The notes under the pieces are model-generated. The model did no database searches, had not been told where the DNA came from, and saw only the letters and a program-made list of their open reading frames with translations. Below, piece after piece: positions 9,193 through 20,702 of a DNA stretch of 64,000 nucleotides (position 1 is the stretch's first letter; each line of letters begins with the position of its first letter). This DNA is from an uncultured Alteromonadaceae bacterium. GTDB lineage: Bacteria; Pseudomonadota; Gammaproteobacteria; Pseudomonadales; Halieaceae. The stretch lies in the NCBI GenBank assembly GCA_913064725.1, contig CAJYAI010000006.1, forward strand, positions 1 to 64,000, read 5' to 3'. The translations under genes and the position numbers were made by a program.

Positions 9193-10234
9193 CTAAATTG
9201 AGCGATAAACTGCCCACAGGTTCGGTTTGCTGCGGTGGCTTCAAGCCAAAGTGATGATAGGCGGCGTTAGTAACAACACGCCCACGCGGTGTGCGAATAA
9301 TGAGTCCCTGCTGTATGAGATAGGGCTCGATCACATCCTCGAGCGTGCCTCTCTCCTCAGACAGTGCCGCCGCCAAGCTATCGATGCCCACCGGGCCACC
9401 CTCAAACTTTTCGATCAACGCCAGCAGGAACCGCCGATCCAAGTGATCAAATCCCTGCTCATCAACACTCAGCATATCAAGTGCCGACTCAGCCATTGCC
9501 TGAGAGATGATCCCATCGCCTTTGACTTGCGCGTAGTCTCGAACACGTCGCATGAGCCTATTGGCTATTCGAGGCGTGCCGCGCGAGCGCTTGGCAATTT
9601 CGAGCGCACCGGACTCTTCCGTTGCAACCGCCAAAATGGATGCTGCACGCGATACGATGCGTTTTAAATCAGATACCTCATAAAATTCGAGTCGTTGAAC
9701 AATGCCAAATCGGTCCCTCAATGGGGATGTTAGAAGGCCTGCTCGCGTTGTCGCGCCTACGAGCGTAAATGGGGGAAGATCGAGTTTGATCGAGCGGGCT
9801 GCCGGACCCTCGCCAATCATGATATCGAGCTGAAAGTCCTCCATCGCCGGATAGAGAATTTCTTCTACATAGGGACTGAGGCGGTGAATTTCGTCGATAA
9901 ACAGCACATCGTTGGGCTCGAGATTCGTCATAATAGCCGCAACGTCGCCGGCCTTTTCTAGCACTGGGCCACTGGTGGCTTTTAGCTGAACGCCCATTTC
10001 ATTGGCAATAATGGTCGCTAGCGTCGTCTTGCCTAGCCCTGGGGGACCAAAAATAAGCGTGTGATCAAGTGGCTCACCACGACCCTTTGCCGCCGATAGA
10101 AAAATATCCATCTGTTCGCGCACAGCTGACTGACCGATGTAATCATCCAGCGTTTGAGGCCTCACCGCTCGATCCAAAGCAGTCTCACGCGTATCTGTAA
10201 CGTCCCCAGCTACTAAACGATCGGTCTCAATCAC
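9173..10234 (-). CDS. ruvB: Holliday junction helicase RuvB; likely GTG start at 10234 (track ORF to 10339 overlaps ruvA)
   Basis: [49 protein letters not shown]. Confidence 0.97.
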   Translation of the reverse strand: MIETDRLVAGDVTDTRETALDRAVRPQTLDDYIGQSAVREQMDIFLSAAKGRGEPLDHTLIFGPPGLGKTTLATIIANEMGVQLKATSGPVLEKAGDVAAIMTNLEPNDVLFIDEIHRLSPYVEEILYPAMEDFQLDIMIGEGPAARSIKLDLPPFTLVGATTRAGLLTSPLRDRFGIVQRLEFYEVSDLKRIVSRAASILAVATEESGALEIAKRSRGTPRIANRLMRRVRDYAQVKGDGIISQAMAESALDMLSVDEQGFDHLDRRFLLALIEKFEGGPVGIDSLAAALSEERGTLEDVIEPYLIQQGLIIRTPRGRVVTNAAYHHFGLKPPQQTEPVGSLSLNLGDSTDD

Positions 10235-10271
10235 AATGTTTCCTATACGTCCCTGAACAAAATTTGTTCTC

Positions 10272-10877
10272 TCAGCGCATGACGGATTTAAGGGCTGCGC
10301 GAATAAGTGCCTCGCTACTGTCTGCATCAACCGAGTCAACAGACGCGACCAGTCTAGAGGCTTCAGTGGGCTTGTAGCCCAGGGCTACGAGTGCCTGCTC
10401 GGCCTCAGCGCGGATATCAACCACAGCGACCGGCTTGGTTCCGATCGACTGCGATGGCAGCACATCAGACAACCACTGGCCAGCCTTGTCACGCATTTCT
10501 ACCAATAGGCGCTCGCCCGTTTTTTTGCCGACGCCCGGCAGTGCCACTAGAGCGTTAACATCATTACGATTGAGACAATCAGCGAATTGTTCAGTGTCCA
10601 TACCCGAGAGAATGGCAAGCGCAAGTTTCGGGCCAACCCCATTAACCTTTATCAAATCTTGGAACAGACGCCGATCGATCTCTCTCACAAATCCATACAA
10701 CTGCTGGGCATCCTCACGCACGACAAAATGTGTGAGCAGTATTGTCTCTTCGCCTATCGGCGGTAATTGATAAATCGTCGTCATCGGTACGCGAACCTCA
10801 TAGCCAACGCCACCAACATCGATAATGACCTCTGGCGCTTGTTTCGCCAATAACGTGCCGCGGAGCCGCTCTATCAT
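10272..10877 (-). CDS. ruvA: Holliday junction protein RuvA
   Basis: [43 protein letters not shown]. Confidence 0.97.
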   Translation of the reverse strand: MIERLRGTLLAKQAPEVIIDVGGVGYEVRVPMTTIYQLPPIGEETILLTHFVVREDAQQLYGFVREIDRRLFQDLIKVNGVGPKLALAILSGMDTEQFADCLNRNDVNALVALPGVGKKTGERLLVEMRDKAGQWLSDVLPSQSIGTKPVAVVDIRAEAEQALVALGYKPTEASRLVASVDSVDADSSEALIRAALKSVMR

Positions 10878-10890
10878 GGATTCACTCTCA

Positions 10891-11409
10891 CTACTTCAGT
10901 CGCCCGGTTGCAAAGGTTTGCGCGCCGGTGGCACGCCTTACCCCATCACCGCTAATGTGGCACAAGGCTGCAGCAAGTGCATCGCTTGCATCCTCTTGCG
11001 GTGTCGACGGCAGCTTTAGGAGGCGCGTTACCATATGCTGAACTTGCGCTTTGCTTGCGCCGCCAGTACCGACCACCGCTTGCTTAATTTGACGAGTGGC
11101 GTATTCATGCACATCCAGACCCGCCAGCGAACAGACTACCATGGCGGCGCCACGTGCCTGACCTAGCTTTAACGCAGAGTCCGCACTTTTGGCCATAAAC
11201 ACCTGCTCTATCACCGCCAGTGTTGGCTTGTACTCACAAATGATCTGATTGAGCGACTCAGCAAGCACCTTCAAACGCAGGGCCAGTGATTGATCAACGG
11301 GCAGCTTGACCACGCCGCTCGACAGGTATCGAGTACCAGCGCCGTCGGTCTCGACAAGACCGAATCCTGTTTTACGAGATCCCGGATCTATTCCAAGAAT
11401 GATTGTCAC
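10891..11409 (-). CDS. ruvC: Holliday junction resolvase RuvC
   Basis: ILGIDPGSRKTGFG..., AVIEQVFMAKSADSALKLGQARG. Confidence 0.97.
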   Translation of the reverse strand: MTIILGIDPGSRKTGFGLVETDGAGTRYLSSGVVKLPVDQSLALRLKVLAESLNQIICEYKPTLAVIEQVFMAKSADSALKLGQARGAAMVVCSLAGLDVHEYATRQIKQAVVGTGGASKAQVQHMVTRLLKLPSTPQEDASDALAAALCHISGDGVRRATGAQTFATGRLK

Positions 11410-11474
11410 TGCGCTTCTCCACTCACACTGCGATTGTGCGGGAAAGTCACTCTGACGTCATGTCGGTATACCAA

Positions 11475-13241
11475 TTACTTATCGGCGGTTCTCAAGCGGA
11501 TACTCAAGTCGCGCAGTTGCTGGTCTGACACTTCACCGGGTGCATCGGTCATAACGCATTGCGCTGACTGGGTTTTCGGGAAGGCAATAACATCTCTGAT
11601 CGATTGCCCACCCACCATGAGCATGACAAGACGATCGAGACCAAACGCGAGTCCACCATGGGGCGGCGCGCCGTGTTTTAACGCTGACAACAGGAAGCCG
11701 AATTTGGAATCCGCTTCCTCCTCGGTGATGCCGAGCACATCAAATACCGCTTTTTGCATATCTTGGCGGTGAATTCGGATGGAGCCACCACCAATCTCGC
11801 TACCGTTTAATACCATGTCATAGGCGCGCGACAATGCCTTCTCAGGCCCAGCTTTTAGCTCGTCAACCGAGCAAGACGGCGCCGTAAAGGGATGGTGCAG
11901 CGCGGTAAGCCCCCCTGCTGACGTCTTCTCAAACATAGGGAAATCAACAACCCAAAGTGGTGCCCATCCGGCGCCAACCAGCCCCAACATCTCCGCGACT
12001 TTGAGCCGGAGCGCACCGAGCGAATCATTTACCACCTGACGCTTATCCGCCCCAAAAAACACAATGTCACCATCGGCCAACTGGAGTCGGTCTGCCAATT
12101 GTGCGACTGTTTGCTCAGGCATAAATTTCAAGATGGGTGATTGCAGGCCATCGACACCCGCAGCAAGGTCATTGACTTTTATCCATGCCAGACCACGGGC
12201 TCCATAAGCGCCAATGTATTTTGTTAGATCATCTATCTCTTTCCGACTAATTGACGCGCCGCCAGGAACCCGCAACGCAGCCACACGCCCATTCTGATCA
12301 TTCGCCGGCCCAGAAAAGACCTTAAATTCAACATCGACCATCAGATCATCGATGGATACTAACTCTAGGTCGATCCGCAGATCTGGCTTATCAGACCCAA
12401 ATCTCTCCATGGCCTCATGCCATGTCATTCGAGGGAAATCAGCGAGTTCAACCTGCAGGTGATCAGTAAATAGTTGTTTGACCATGTCCTCGGTCAGTCT
12501 CATCACCTCTGATTCATCCGTGAACGACAGCTCAAGGTCAATTTGAGTGAATTCCGGCTGACGATCGGCACGAAGATCCTCATCACGAAAGCAGCGTGCT
12601 ATCTGGTAGTACCGATCGAAACCCGAGACCATGAGCAGTTGCTTAAATAATTGTGGGGATTGTGGCAAGGCGAAGAACTTGGACGCGTTTGTCCTACTGG
12701 GCACCAAATAGTCTCGAGCTCCCTCGGGGGTCGCACGCGTCAACACTGGCGTCTCTATGTCTAAAAACCCAGCCGATTCCAAATACCGCCTGATCGTCGA
12801 TGTAATCCGAGACCGGCTAATCATATTCTGCTGCATCGAATCGCGGCGAAGGTCCATGAAGCGGTAGCGCAGCCGAACATCCTCGCCTACTGATTGGTAG
12901 GCATCGAGCGGAAAGGGTGGCGGAGCTGCTTCATTGAGAATAGTGAGTTCCTTGCCCAGAATCTCGATGTGCCCTGTGGCCATGGCCGGATTAACCGTCT
13001 CGGGCGCGCGTTCACGAATTCGTCCTGTTATTTGCAGCACATACTCGCTTCGCACCCGATCGGCTAACTCAAAATACTCTTTTGTATCCGGGTCAAAGAC
13101 CACCTGAACGATGCCCTCGCGATCACGCATGTCTAAAAAGATGACGCCACCATGATCTCGACGCCGATCCACCCAGCCACAAACAGTGACAGTCTCGCCA
13201 ACCGGAACGTCTTTTGTAGTACCGCAATAATGTGAACGCAT
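11475..13241 (-). CDS. aspS: Aspartyl-tRNA synthetase
   Basis: MRSHYCG... [21 protein letters not shown], class II motifs ([27 protein letters not shown]). Confidence 0.98.
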   Translation of the reverse strand: MRSHYCGTTKDVPVGETVTVCGWVDRRRDHGGVIFLDMRDREGIVQVVFDPDTKEYFELADRVRSEYVLQITGRIRERAPETVNPAMATGHIEILGKELTILNEAAPPPFPLDAYQSVGEDVRLRYRFMDLRRDSMQQNMISRSRITSTIRRYLESAGFLDIETPVLTRATPEGARDYLVPSRTNASKFFALPQSPQLFKQLLMVSGFDRYYQIARCFRDEDLRADRQPEFTQIDLELSFTDESEVMRLTEDMVKQLFTDHLQVELADFPRMTWHEAMERFGSDKPDLRIDLELVSIDDLMVDVEFKVFSGPANDQNGRVAALRVPGGASISRKEIDDLTKYIGAYGARGLAWIKVNDLAAGVDGLQSPILKFMPEQTVAQLADRLQLADGDIVFFGADKRQVVNDSLGALRLKVAEMLGLVGAGWAPLWVVDFPMFEKTSAGGLTALHHPFTAPSCSVDELKAGPEKALSRAYDMVLNGSEIGGGSIRIHRQDMQKAVFDVLGITEEEADSKFGFLLSALKHGAPPHGGLAFGLDRLVMLMVGGQSIRDVIAFPKTQSAQCVMTDAPGEVSDQQLRDLSIRLRTADK

Positions 13242-13266
13242 TTAAATTCTCTTACCTTGTGCCCAT

Positions 13267-13545
13267 CTACTCAGAAGAGGCGGGCGTGGATGTAGACGCA
13301 GGTGCCGATTCCTTCGGCGAACCGGTTTCGGTACCCGAGTCCTTTGCGAGGTTCTTTTTGGCCCCTGTCTTAAAATCGGTTTCATACCAGCCCGAGCCGG
13401 CCAGCCTGAACGCGGGCGCGGATACCTTTTTCTTCAGCGCCGATTCGCCACAAGCAGGACAATCTGACAGCGGTGCATCTGCTATTTTTTGCAATGCCTC
13501 ATGCGCTTTACCGCAGGCACCACATGCGTATTCGTAAATTGGCAT
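13267..13545 (-). CDS. FmdB-family zinc ribbon protein
   Basis: MPIYEYACGACGKAHEALQKI...CPACG. Confidence 0.93.
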   Translation of the reverse strand: MPIYEYACGACGKAHEALQKIADAPLSDCPACGESALKKKVSAPAFRLAGSGWYETDFKTGAKKNLAKDSGTETGSPKESAPASTSTPASSE

Positions 13546-13658
13546 GCGAACATTCTCTCAGGTAGTTTACTGACCCCTGCGACCCATCGCGCAGAGCGCG
13601 GGAGATTACACTAATCAGCGCAAGAGGTTAACGGTAAACATCGCTACTACTGACGTTG

Positions 13659-14015
13659 TTACGTGTTGGCAAAGCCCTTTAGTCTTTTCAGGGCACGAAT
13701 CTTCACCGTCCGAGACTCGGGGCGCGCAGCAAACAATGCTTCCTCACCCGTGAAGGGGTTTATGCCCCTGCGGGCTTTGACAGCTGGGCGGGTGGCGGTC
13801 GTGAATTTTGCCAAACCAGGCAGCGTAAATTCACCAGCCCCCTTTTTACTCATCTGCTTCGCGATCACATGCTCGAGCGCCTCAAACACCTGCCCGACTT
13901 GCTTTTTACTCAGGCCCGACCTGGTCGAAATGCTGTCGTACAAGTCGCGCTTTGATAGACGCGTCTGCTGTTTTTTCTTTATGACTTTCATATCCTTCAT
14001 CTTTTCTGGTTGCAC
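13659..14015 (-). CDS. HU/IHF-family DNA-binding protein (divergent)
   Basis: SKRDLYDSISTRSGLSKKQVGQVFEALEHVI...GINPFTGEE. Confidence 0.82.
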   Translation of the reverse strand: MQPEKMKDMKVIKKKQQTRLSKRDLYDSISTRSGLSKKQVGQVFEALEHVIAKQMSKKGAGEFTLPGLAKFTTATRPAVKARRGINPFTGEEALFAARPESRTVKIRALKRLKGFANT

Positions 14016-14240
14016 TGTCGGCTAGGCACGCGGGTTAAGGTCAATCGTCGGCGCGGGTACGCTCGAATGAAACAACATAAATTACACAAAATACAAGTCA
14101 AACCCATGACGATATTGATGAACATCTCGCGAAAGGTCTAGCGACCTCAAAATCGAGTTTTGATACACTGCGACCTTACGCCGTGAAGAGCGAAACCAAA
14201 CGCCCTCTAATTACTCAACTTCTATTACTAGGAATCGTCG

Positions 14241-15953
14241 ATGCGATTTTCACAGTTCCCTCTGTCGACCACAAAAGAGACGCCTGCCGACGCCGAGGTG
14301 ATTAGCCATCAGCTGATGCTTCGCGCAGGGCTTATCAAGCGTATAGCTGCCGGTATTTACACCTGGATGCCACTGGGTCTAAAGGTCGTCAGATGTGTCG
14401 AGCGGGTTGTGCGCGAGGAAATGGAAAATGCGGGTGCAGTCGAGGTATCGATGCCCGTCGTGCAGCCAGCTGAGCTCTGGCAGGCCTCGGGACGATGGGA
14501 GCAATACGGCCCCGAGCTGTGCCGACTGAGGGATCGACATGATCGTGAATTTTGTTTGGGGCCAACGCATGAGGAAGTGATTACCGATCTGGCGAAGTCG
14601 GAAATTAAGAGTTACAAGCGGCTACCTGTGAATTACTTTCAAATTCAGACAAAATTTCGGGACGAAGTTCGTCCCCGCTTTGGTGTTATGCGATCGCGCG
14701 AATTCGTTATGAAAGACGCGTATTCATTCCATGAGAATCAAGCATCTTTGGAACAAACCTATTGGCGGATGCATAAGGCGTACTCCACCATATTCGACCG
14801 CCTTGGATTGGACTATCGCCCAGTGGAGGCAGATACGGGATCGATCGGTGGCAGTCACTCTCACGAGTTTCATATGCTGGCCGACTCAGGAGAGGATGAT
14901 ATTGCGTTTTCTACTGAGAGCGACTTCGCAGCCAATGTCGAGTTGGCAGAGGCTGTTATGCCCGCAATGCACCGTGTCGAACACGAGGCATTGGTCACAT
15001 TTGATACGCCAGAAGCGAAGACCATCGATGCACTCGAAAAACACTACGGTATTGCACCTGAGAGCTCGATAAAAACGCTGTTTGTGGAAGATGCAGAGGG
15101 CGCACTCGTCGCCTTAGTTTTACGTGGCGACCATCAACTGAACGAGATCAAGGCCGAAAAACTCAAAGGCATCAGTCAGCCCTTAAAAATGGCACAGGAG
15201 TCAGCTGTAATCTCAGCCACAGGGGCACATTTTGGATCTCTTGGGCCGGTTGGTTTAAAGACACGAATTGTCGTCGATCGAGCCGCGTCGGTACTCTCGA
15301 ACTTTGTCTGTGGCGCCAATGAGAACAACAAACATTTCCAGGGTGCGAACTGGCATCGCGACGTACCCGAGTTTGAGATTGCCGATCTACGCACCGTATC
15401 CGCCGGCGATCCTAGTCCCTGTGGCAAAGGGGTTCTCGACATCAAACGAGGCATTGAAGTAGGTCATATTTTTCAGCTGGGCACCAAGTATTCGGAAGCA
15501 ATGGGGGCCGACGTGCTCGACCAAAATGGCAAGTCTGTGCCGATGAGTATGGGGTGCTACGGTATTGGTATAACGCGTATCGTGGCTGCAGCGATTGAGC
15601 AAAACCATGACGACCGAGGCATTATATGGCCGAAAACAATGGCGCCGTTTACGGTCGTCATAATTCCGTTGGGAATGGACAAGTCCGACGTTGTCGCATC
15701 GGCTACCGAGGCCCTCTACGAAGCGTTATCGTCGCAAGGTATCAACGTTGCCATGGATGACCGAAAGGAGCGCCCGGGCGTGAAGTTTGCCGATTGTGAG
15801 CTTATTGGAGTCCCACTTCGCGTGACGATTGGGGAGAGATCGCTGGCCGATGGCGTGCTAGAAATTCAAGGGCGCCGTGATAGCGAGGCCACACTCGTTG
15901 CCATTGCAGAGGCCGCTGAGCACATTATAAAGAGAATACGCGACCTCACTTGA
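14241..15953 (+). CDS. proS: Prolyl-tRNA synthetase
   Basis: [46 protein letters not shown], YbaK insertion domain. Confidence 0.98.
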   Translation: MRFSQFPLSTTKETPADAEVISHQLMLRAGLIKRIAAGIYTWMPLGLKVVRCVERVVREEMENAGAVEVSMPVVQPAELWQASGRWEQYGPELCRLRDRHDREFCLGPTHEEVITDLAKSEIKSYKRLPVNYFQIQTKFRDEVRPRFGVMRSREFVMKDAYSFHENQASLEQTYWRMHKAYSTIFDRLGLDYRPVEADTGSIGGSHSHEFHMLADSGEDDIAFSTESDFAANVELAEAVMPAMHRVEHEALVTFDTPEAKTIDALEKHYGIAPESSIKTLFVEDAEGALVALVLRGDHQLNEIKAEKLKGISQPLKMAQESAVISATGAHFGSLGPVGLKTRIVVDRAASVLSNFVCGANENNKHFQGANWHRDVPEFEIADLRTVSAGDPSPCGKGVLDIKRGIEVGHIFQLGTKYSEAMGADVLDQNGKSVPMSMGCYGIGITRIVAAAIEQNHDDRGIIWPKTMAPFTVVIIPLGMDKSDVVASATEALYEALSSQGINVAMDDRKERPGVKFADCELIGVPLRVTIGERSLADGVLEIQGRRDSEATLVAIAEAAEHIIKRIRDLT

Positions 15954-16089
15954 GCAACACGGTAGCCGCAAAGCCAAGTGCCAGAATACGTCAACTACCC
16001 GGTCGCGATCCCTCTGTATCGCGCCTGCGCATTGACCTTGCAACGAAAAAAAGCCACTCTCTTAAGGCTATGGATCAGAGATGCAATAA

Positions 16090-16926
16090 GTGAAGGTAGA
16101 TGCGCTACAACGCTGGAATAGCGATCTGGCAAACATAGTAGCCAATGTTGGCGAGCCCATCTTTTTCCAGCAAATTTTCGCAGCGATCGAGGCTCAAATC
16201 ACGGTCGCATTCCCACAAGCTTGGTTATACCACCGCGACCTTCCACCCAAGTTGCTAGACCACAAAATCCCAAAAAATGCCTTTAAATCGCAGGTCGATG
16301 AGTACCTCGAGGGGCCCTACCGGGAAGATCCGTTCTTTAAAGTTTCCTTGAGCTCACCGAGAAATAATTGCTACCGGTTATCCCGATTGGTGACGGGCGA
16401 TTTTGAACAGAGTAGCTACCATCAAAATTACTACGCGAGCACGGGTACGGTCGACGAGGCTATTATTGTGACTCGACTCGGCGACGGCAGTGTGGTCAAT
16501 ATCAGCTTCATGCGGCTCAAAGCACAAGGGGAGTTCAGTGACGATGAATATGCCTGGCTATACAGTGTCAGCCAGGTCTTAGCCGAGCTGATCGATCTGC
16601 ATACCCGTCGTGAGGAGTTTGTAGAGAGTAATATGCTGCAGCCTGGCGTCGATCACCAAATTCAGCAAGGTTTTGCGTCTTTTGGTTCCAACTACGTGAG
16701 TGAGCGAGAGCAAGAGGTACTTGAGTTATTGCTTCGAGGGTACGGTGCGGACACCAGCGCAGAGAAGCTCAGCATCTCCCTCGAAACCGTCAGGCGGCAC
16801 CGAAAATCGATCTATAAAAAACTGGATGTGAATAGTCAGGCAGACCTGTTTGCGTTGTTCATCAATGCCATCCCATACGTGGCGAAAGCCAAGGGTGAGG
16901 ATCCGTTAAAAGCCTACATGAGCTAG
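16090..16926 (+). CDS. LuxR-type HTH transcriptional regulator, GTG start
   Basis: C-terminal SEREQEVLELLLRGYGADTSAEKLSISLETVRRHRKSIYKKLDVNSQADLF. Confidence 0.85.
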   Translation: MKVDALQRWNSDLANIVANVGEPIFFQQIFAAIEAQITVAFPQAWLYHRDLPPKLLDHKIPKNAFKSQVDEYLEGPYREDPFFKVSLSSPRNNCYRLSRLVTGDFEQSSYHQNYYASTGTVDEAIIVTRLGDGSVVNISFMRLKAQGEFSDDEYAWLYSVSQVLAELIDLHTRREEFVESNMLQPGVDHQIQQGFASFGSNYVSEREQEVLELLLRGYGADTSAEKLSISLETVRRHRKSIYKKLDVNSQADLFALFINAIPYVAKAKGEDPLKAYMS

Positions 16927-17028
16927 CTCTCAATGACCCAACAATGGTGTCCTGTGCCCCAGCTTGGGCATTGAGCAAAGGCCTCCGCCCGCACACCATA
17001 TGACGTCATCCAGAAAAAAAGAAACGCT

Positions 17029-18369
17029 GTGCAGTCGACCAAACAATTTTTGAATGCCTATTCCGATATCACCATGGTGGAAGCGCTAATTACCGACTGT
17101 AACGGTATCGCACGTGGGAAATGGCTTCCTGTCCAAAAGCTTGACGCCATTGGTGAGCAGGGCTTAAAGCTCCCAAAGTCGGCACTTGGTTTAGATGTAT
17201 GGGGCCGCGACATTCCTGAGCTGGCACACGCTAACGGCGATATTGACGGCTACTGTCACCTGGTCGAGGGTTCCTTGCGCCCGCTACTGACGGAGCGGGG
17301 TGTCGATCAAGCCCAGGTGCTTCTCACCATGTTTGATAAGGACGGAGCGCCTTACATGGGTGATCCGCGGCAAGTTTTACAGGCGCTGGTGACACGATTC
17401 ACCGATAAGGCGATGAAGCCCTGCATGGCGGTGGAGTTGGAATTCAGTCTCTTACCCAAGCCCGAAACCAATGAAGCCATTGGATTATCGCTACGCAATC
17501 AATATACCGTTGGCGGCAACCTCTATTCCCTCAGTGAGCTCGACTATCACGGACCACTATTGGAAGCCTTACGCCAAGCCTTTGACACCCAGGACTTGCC
17601 TTACGAGGGCATCGTTAAGGAGTCAGCACCCAGCCAATTTGAAATCAATGTCGCCTACAGCGATGACGTTATGCTGCTCGCGGATCAAGTGATTCGTATG
17701 CAGCGCACGATCCGCGCCGTTGCTGCACGACACGGATTCATTGCTAGCTTTATGCCCAAGCCTCTCGACAACGAGGCCGGAAATGGACTTCATGTGCATT
17801 GCAGCCTATTAGAAGAGAACGGCGTGAATGTTTTTGACAATGGGGGCGAGGAAGGCTCGGATTTGCTGCGCCATGCAGTTGCGGGGTGCCTTGAGTTACT
17901 TCCCGCCTCTATGCTGTTGTTCGCACCCAGCTTCAATGCGTATCGCCGCTTTCAACCAGGCAATCACGCACCGACAGAATCGGCATGGGGTTACGACAAC
18001 CGCACAACAGCAATTCGGATTCCAGAAAGTCCGGCAGCTGCTCGGCGAATTGAGCACCGAGTGGCCGGCGCTGATGCGAATCCCTACCTGGTGTTGGCCG
18101 CGGTGCTCGCCGGAATTTGGCATGGGATAGAGAACTCATTGCAAGCCCCTGAACCTATTGTCGGAAACGCTTGGGATCAGACGATAGATGCACCCGCACT
18201 GCCAACCACGATGGATCAAGCAATCGTGGCTTTTGATAAGGCTGAACCCTTATCCCACTATCTTAGCGACCAGTTTAAGACGTTGTTTCTTGCCACAAAG
18301 CAGCAGGAATGGAACGAGTTCGCAGGCCGCGTCTCAGAATTTGAGCTGGAAACTTATCTACGAATGTAG
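17029..18369 (+). CDS. Glutamine synthetase family protein, gamma-glutamylputrescine synthetase (PuuA)-like, GTG start
   Basis: GS catalytic motifs: MAVELEFSLL, NGLHVHCSL, FAPSFNAYRRFQPGNHAPTESAWGYDNRTTAIRIP, RIEHRVAGADANPYL. Confidence 0.9.
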   Translation: MQSTKQFLNAYSDITMVEALITDCNGIARGKWLPVQKLDAIGEQGLKLPKSALGLDVWGRDIPELAHANGDIDGYCHLVEGSLRPLLTERGVDQAQVLLTMFDKDGAPYMGDPRQVLQALVTRFTDKAMKPCMAVELEFSLLPKPETNEAIGLSLRNQYTVGGNLYSLSELDYHGPLLEALRQAFDTQDLPYEGIVKESAPSQFEINVAYSDDVMLLADQVIRMQRTIRAVAARHGFIASFMPKPLDNEAGNGLHVHCSLLEENGVNVFDNGGEEGSDLLRHAVAGCLELLPASMLLFAPSFNAYRRFQPGNHAPTESAWGYDNRTTAIRIPESPAAARRIEHRVAGADANPYLVLAAVLAGIWHGIENSLQAPEPIVGNAWDQTIDAPALPTTMDQAIVAFDKAEPLSHYLSDQFKTLFLATKQQEWNEFAGRVSEFELETYLRM

Positions 18370-18459
18370 TTTGCTTGCGATCGTAGTGTCGGCCCGCAGC
18401 GCCCGCTGCCACATCTCATACTCGCTTAACCAGTACCCCTTACCCATTAGGAACCCATC

Positions 18460-18939
18460 ATGCCCAGCATATTCGATTACTCAGCCACGCTTTCAAACGG
18501 AATCGACACACCACTCTCTGACTACAAAGGCCAGGTGCTGTTGGTGGTGAATACAGCGTCTCGCTGCGGCTTTACGCCACAATACGAAGGCCTCGAGAAG
18601 CTCTATAACGAATACAAAGACTCGGGCTTTTCAGTTCTCGCTTTTCCCTGCAACCAATTTGGTGCCCAAGAACCCGGTAGCACGGCCGACATTGTTGATT
18701 TTTGCACGACACGCTTTCAGACAACGTTTCCCTTGTTTGAAAAAATAGACGTCAATGGTGATAACGCTCACCCGCTCTACAAACACTTAAAGTCGACGGT
18801 CAAAGGCATCATGGGTACTGAGCGGATCAAGTGGAATTTTACAAAATTTCTCATCAATCGAGAGGGAGAGGTCGTGGCACGTTACGGCTCCCAGAAAAAG
18901 CCTGCTGACATTGCAAAGGACATCAGCTCGTTACTGTGA
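18460..18939 (+). CDS. Glutathione peroxidase
   Basis: VVNTASRCGFTPQYEGLEKLY, FPCNQFGAQEPG, KWNFTKFLINREG. Confidence 0.96.
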   Translation: MPSIFDYSATLSNGIDTPLSDYKGQVLLVVNTASRCGFTPQYEGLEKLYNEYKDSGFSVLAFPCNQFGAQEPGSTADIVDFCTTRFQTTFPLFEKIDVNGDNAHPLYKHLKSTVKGIMGTERIKWNFTKFLINREGEVVARYGSQKKPADIAKDISSLL

Positions 18940-19079
18940 ACCCTCAGACGCATTTTCGCCTCAATACCAACTGCTGTGGCGATGTATCGGTGCAGCTGCG
19001 CAGTAGCATTACGCTACAGCGAAATGGCCATTTGCAAGAGCCCGCAAAGGCCCTCGCATTTACGATCGTGGCTGATTAA
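18936..19079 (+). CDS. Putative 47-aa small ORF, GTG start overlapping gpx stop (GTGA)
   Basis: Manual translation: (M)[46 protein letters not shown]; below the track's length cutoff. Confidence 0.35.
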   Translation: MNPQTHFRLNTNCCGDVSVQLRSSITLQRNGHLQEPAKALAFTIVAD

Positions 19080-20653
19080 TGTTCGCGCGTCTCACGGAAG
19101 TGAATATCAGACCAGCGTTCCTGCATTAGGGATAAGTTGACGCGAGAGGGCGCTAAATAGGTGAGGTAGCCTCCGCCATCTTCGGACAGATGTTCCGATG
19201 CCTTCTTGCGAAACTCCTCAAGCTTGCGGGGGTCATCAGCATCGAGCCAGCGCGCCGTATAAATGTTAACCGGCTCATAAATCGCCTCTACTTTGTATTC
19301 ATCTTTAAGCCGGTGCGCGACGACATCAAATTGCAGCTGGCCAACAGCCCCAACGATGAGATCTGTGGTATTAATAGGCGAAAATACCTGCGTAGACCCC
19401 TCCTCTGAGAGCTGCTGAAGTCCTTTTTGTAAGGCCTTCATCTTCATTGGATCCGACAGGCGAATCTTTCGAAATAGCTCCGGTGCAAAGTGGGGAATAC
19501 CGGTAAACTGGAGTGACTCGCCCGATGTGAAGGTGTCACCGATTTGAATCGTCCCGTGGTTGTGTAAGCCAATGATGTCTCCGGCGACCGCCGACTCCAC
19601 TAAGTCTCGTTCCCCCGCTTTAAATGAGACCGCGTCGGCTATGCGTATGTCTTTGTCTGTGCGGACATGACGCATCTTCATGCCCTTTTGGTAACGGCCC
19701 GAACATATTCGAACAAAGGCAATTCGGTCACGGTGTTTTGGATCCATATTCGCTTGAATCTTGAACACAAATCCCGAAAAACCTTGCTCTAGCGGTGTGA
19801 CGTCCCGTGACTCTGTAGCCCGCACCTGAGGTTCTGGCGCCCAGCGTACGAAGTCGTCGAGCATCTCTCTGACCCCAAAATTGCTCAGTGCTGTGCCAAA
19901 AAATATGGGCGCTTGTTGTCCCTTCAGGTAGCGTTCTTTGTCAAACTCGTGGCTAGCACCGCGCACGAGCTCAATCTCGTCGCAGAAAGTGTCGTATTCG
20001 TCATCAAGTAAGGCTCTGGCCTCATCGGAACCGAGACCCTCTATTCGATGATCAGGCGGTAGTTCATGGCCATGACCCAATTCGAAACAGTGGATCGTGT
20101 CGGTATATAAGTTATAAACACCTTTGAAAAACTTGCCCATGCCAATCGGCCAATTGATGGGTGCTGCTTCTATCTTGAGCACCTCCTCTATTTCGTCGAG
20201 TAATTCAATGGGGTCCCGAACGTCGCGATCGAGTTTATTGACAAAGCCAATAATCGGGGTGTCTCGTAACCGGCAGACCTTCATGAGCTTGATGGTTCTC
20301 GCCTCAACACCCTTGGCGCCATCGACGACCATCAGCGCAGAGTCAACTGCTGTAAGTGTTCGATAGGTATCTTCCGAAAAATCCTCGTGCCCCGGGGTGT
20401 CCAGAAGGTTAACTATCCGCTCCTTGTACGGAAACTGCATAATCGAAGATGTGACAGAGATGCCGCGCTCTTGTTCCATCGACATCCAATCCGACGTCGC
20501 GTGGGGCCCTCGCTTTCCCTTTACGGAACCGGCGACCTGAATAGCTGACCCCAGCAAAAGGAGCTTTTCCGTAATCGTGGTTTTGCCCGCATCTGGGTGC
20601 GAAATAATGGCGAATGTGCGGCGCGCTTTAATAGCACTGTCGGTTTCTAACAT
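19076..20653 (-). CDS. prfC: Peptide chain release factor 3
   Basis: [50 protein letters not shown]. Confidence 0.97.
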   Translation of the reverse strand: MLETDSAIKARRTFAIISHPDAGKTTITEKLLLLGSAIQVAGSVKGKRGPHATSDWMSMEQERGISVTSSIMQFPYKERIVNLLDTPGHEDFSEDTYRTLTAVDSALMVVDGAKGVEARTIKLMKVCRLRDTPIIGFVNKLDRDVRDPIELLDEIEEVLKIEAAPINWPIGMGKFFKGVYNLYTDTIHCFELGHGHELPPDHRIEGLGSDEARALLDDEYDTFCDEIELVRGASHEFDKERYLKGQQAPIFFGTALSNFGVREMLDDFVRWAPEPQVRATESRDVTPLEQGFSGFVFKIQANMDPKHRDRIAFVRICSGRYQKGMKMRHVRTDKDIRIADAVSFKAGERDLVESAVAGDIIGLHNHGTIQIGDTFTSGESLQFTGIPHFAPELFRKIRLSDPMKMKALQKGLQQLSEEGSTQVFSPINTTDLIVGAVGQLQFDVVAHRLKDEYKVEAIYEPVNIYTARWLDADDPRKLEEFRKKASEHLSEDGGGYLTYLAPSRVNLSLMQERWSDIHFRETREH

Positions 20654-20702
20654 GGGGCCTCCGTCAACGCCGCGGATTATGCCAGTTAACAGTGCCTCTG
20701 TT

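Noticed and set aside
9227-9667. 146-aa plus-strand ORF opposite ruvB
   Set aside because: Fully antisense to conserved RuvB coding sequence, unlikely composition
10235-10339. Longer RuvB ORF start
   Set aside because: It overlaps ruvA coding sequence; a GTG start at 10234 gives a normal RuvB N-terminus
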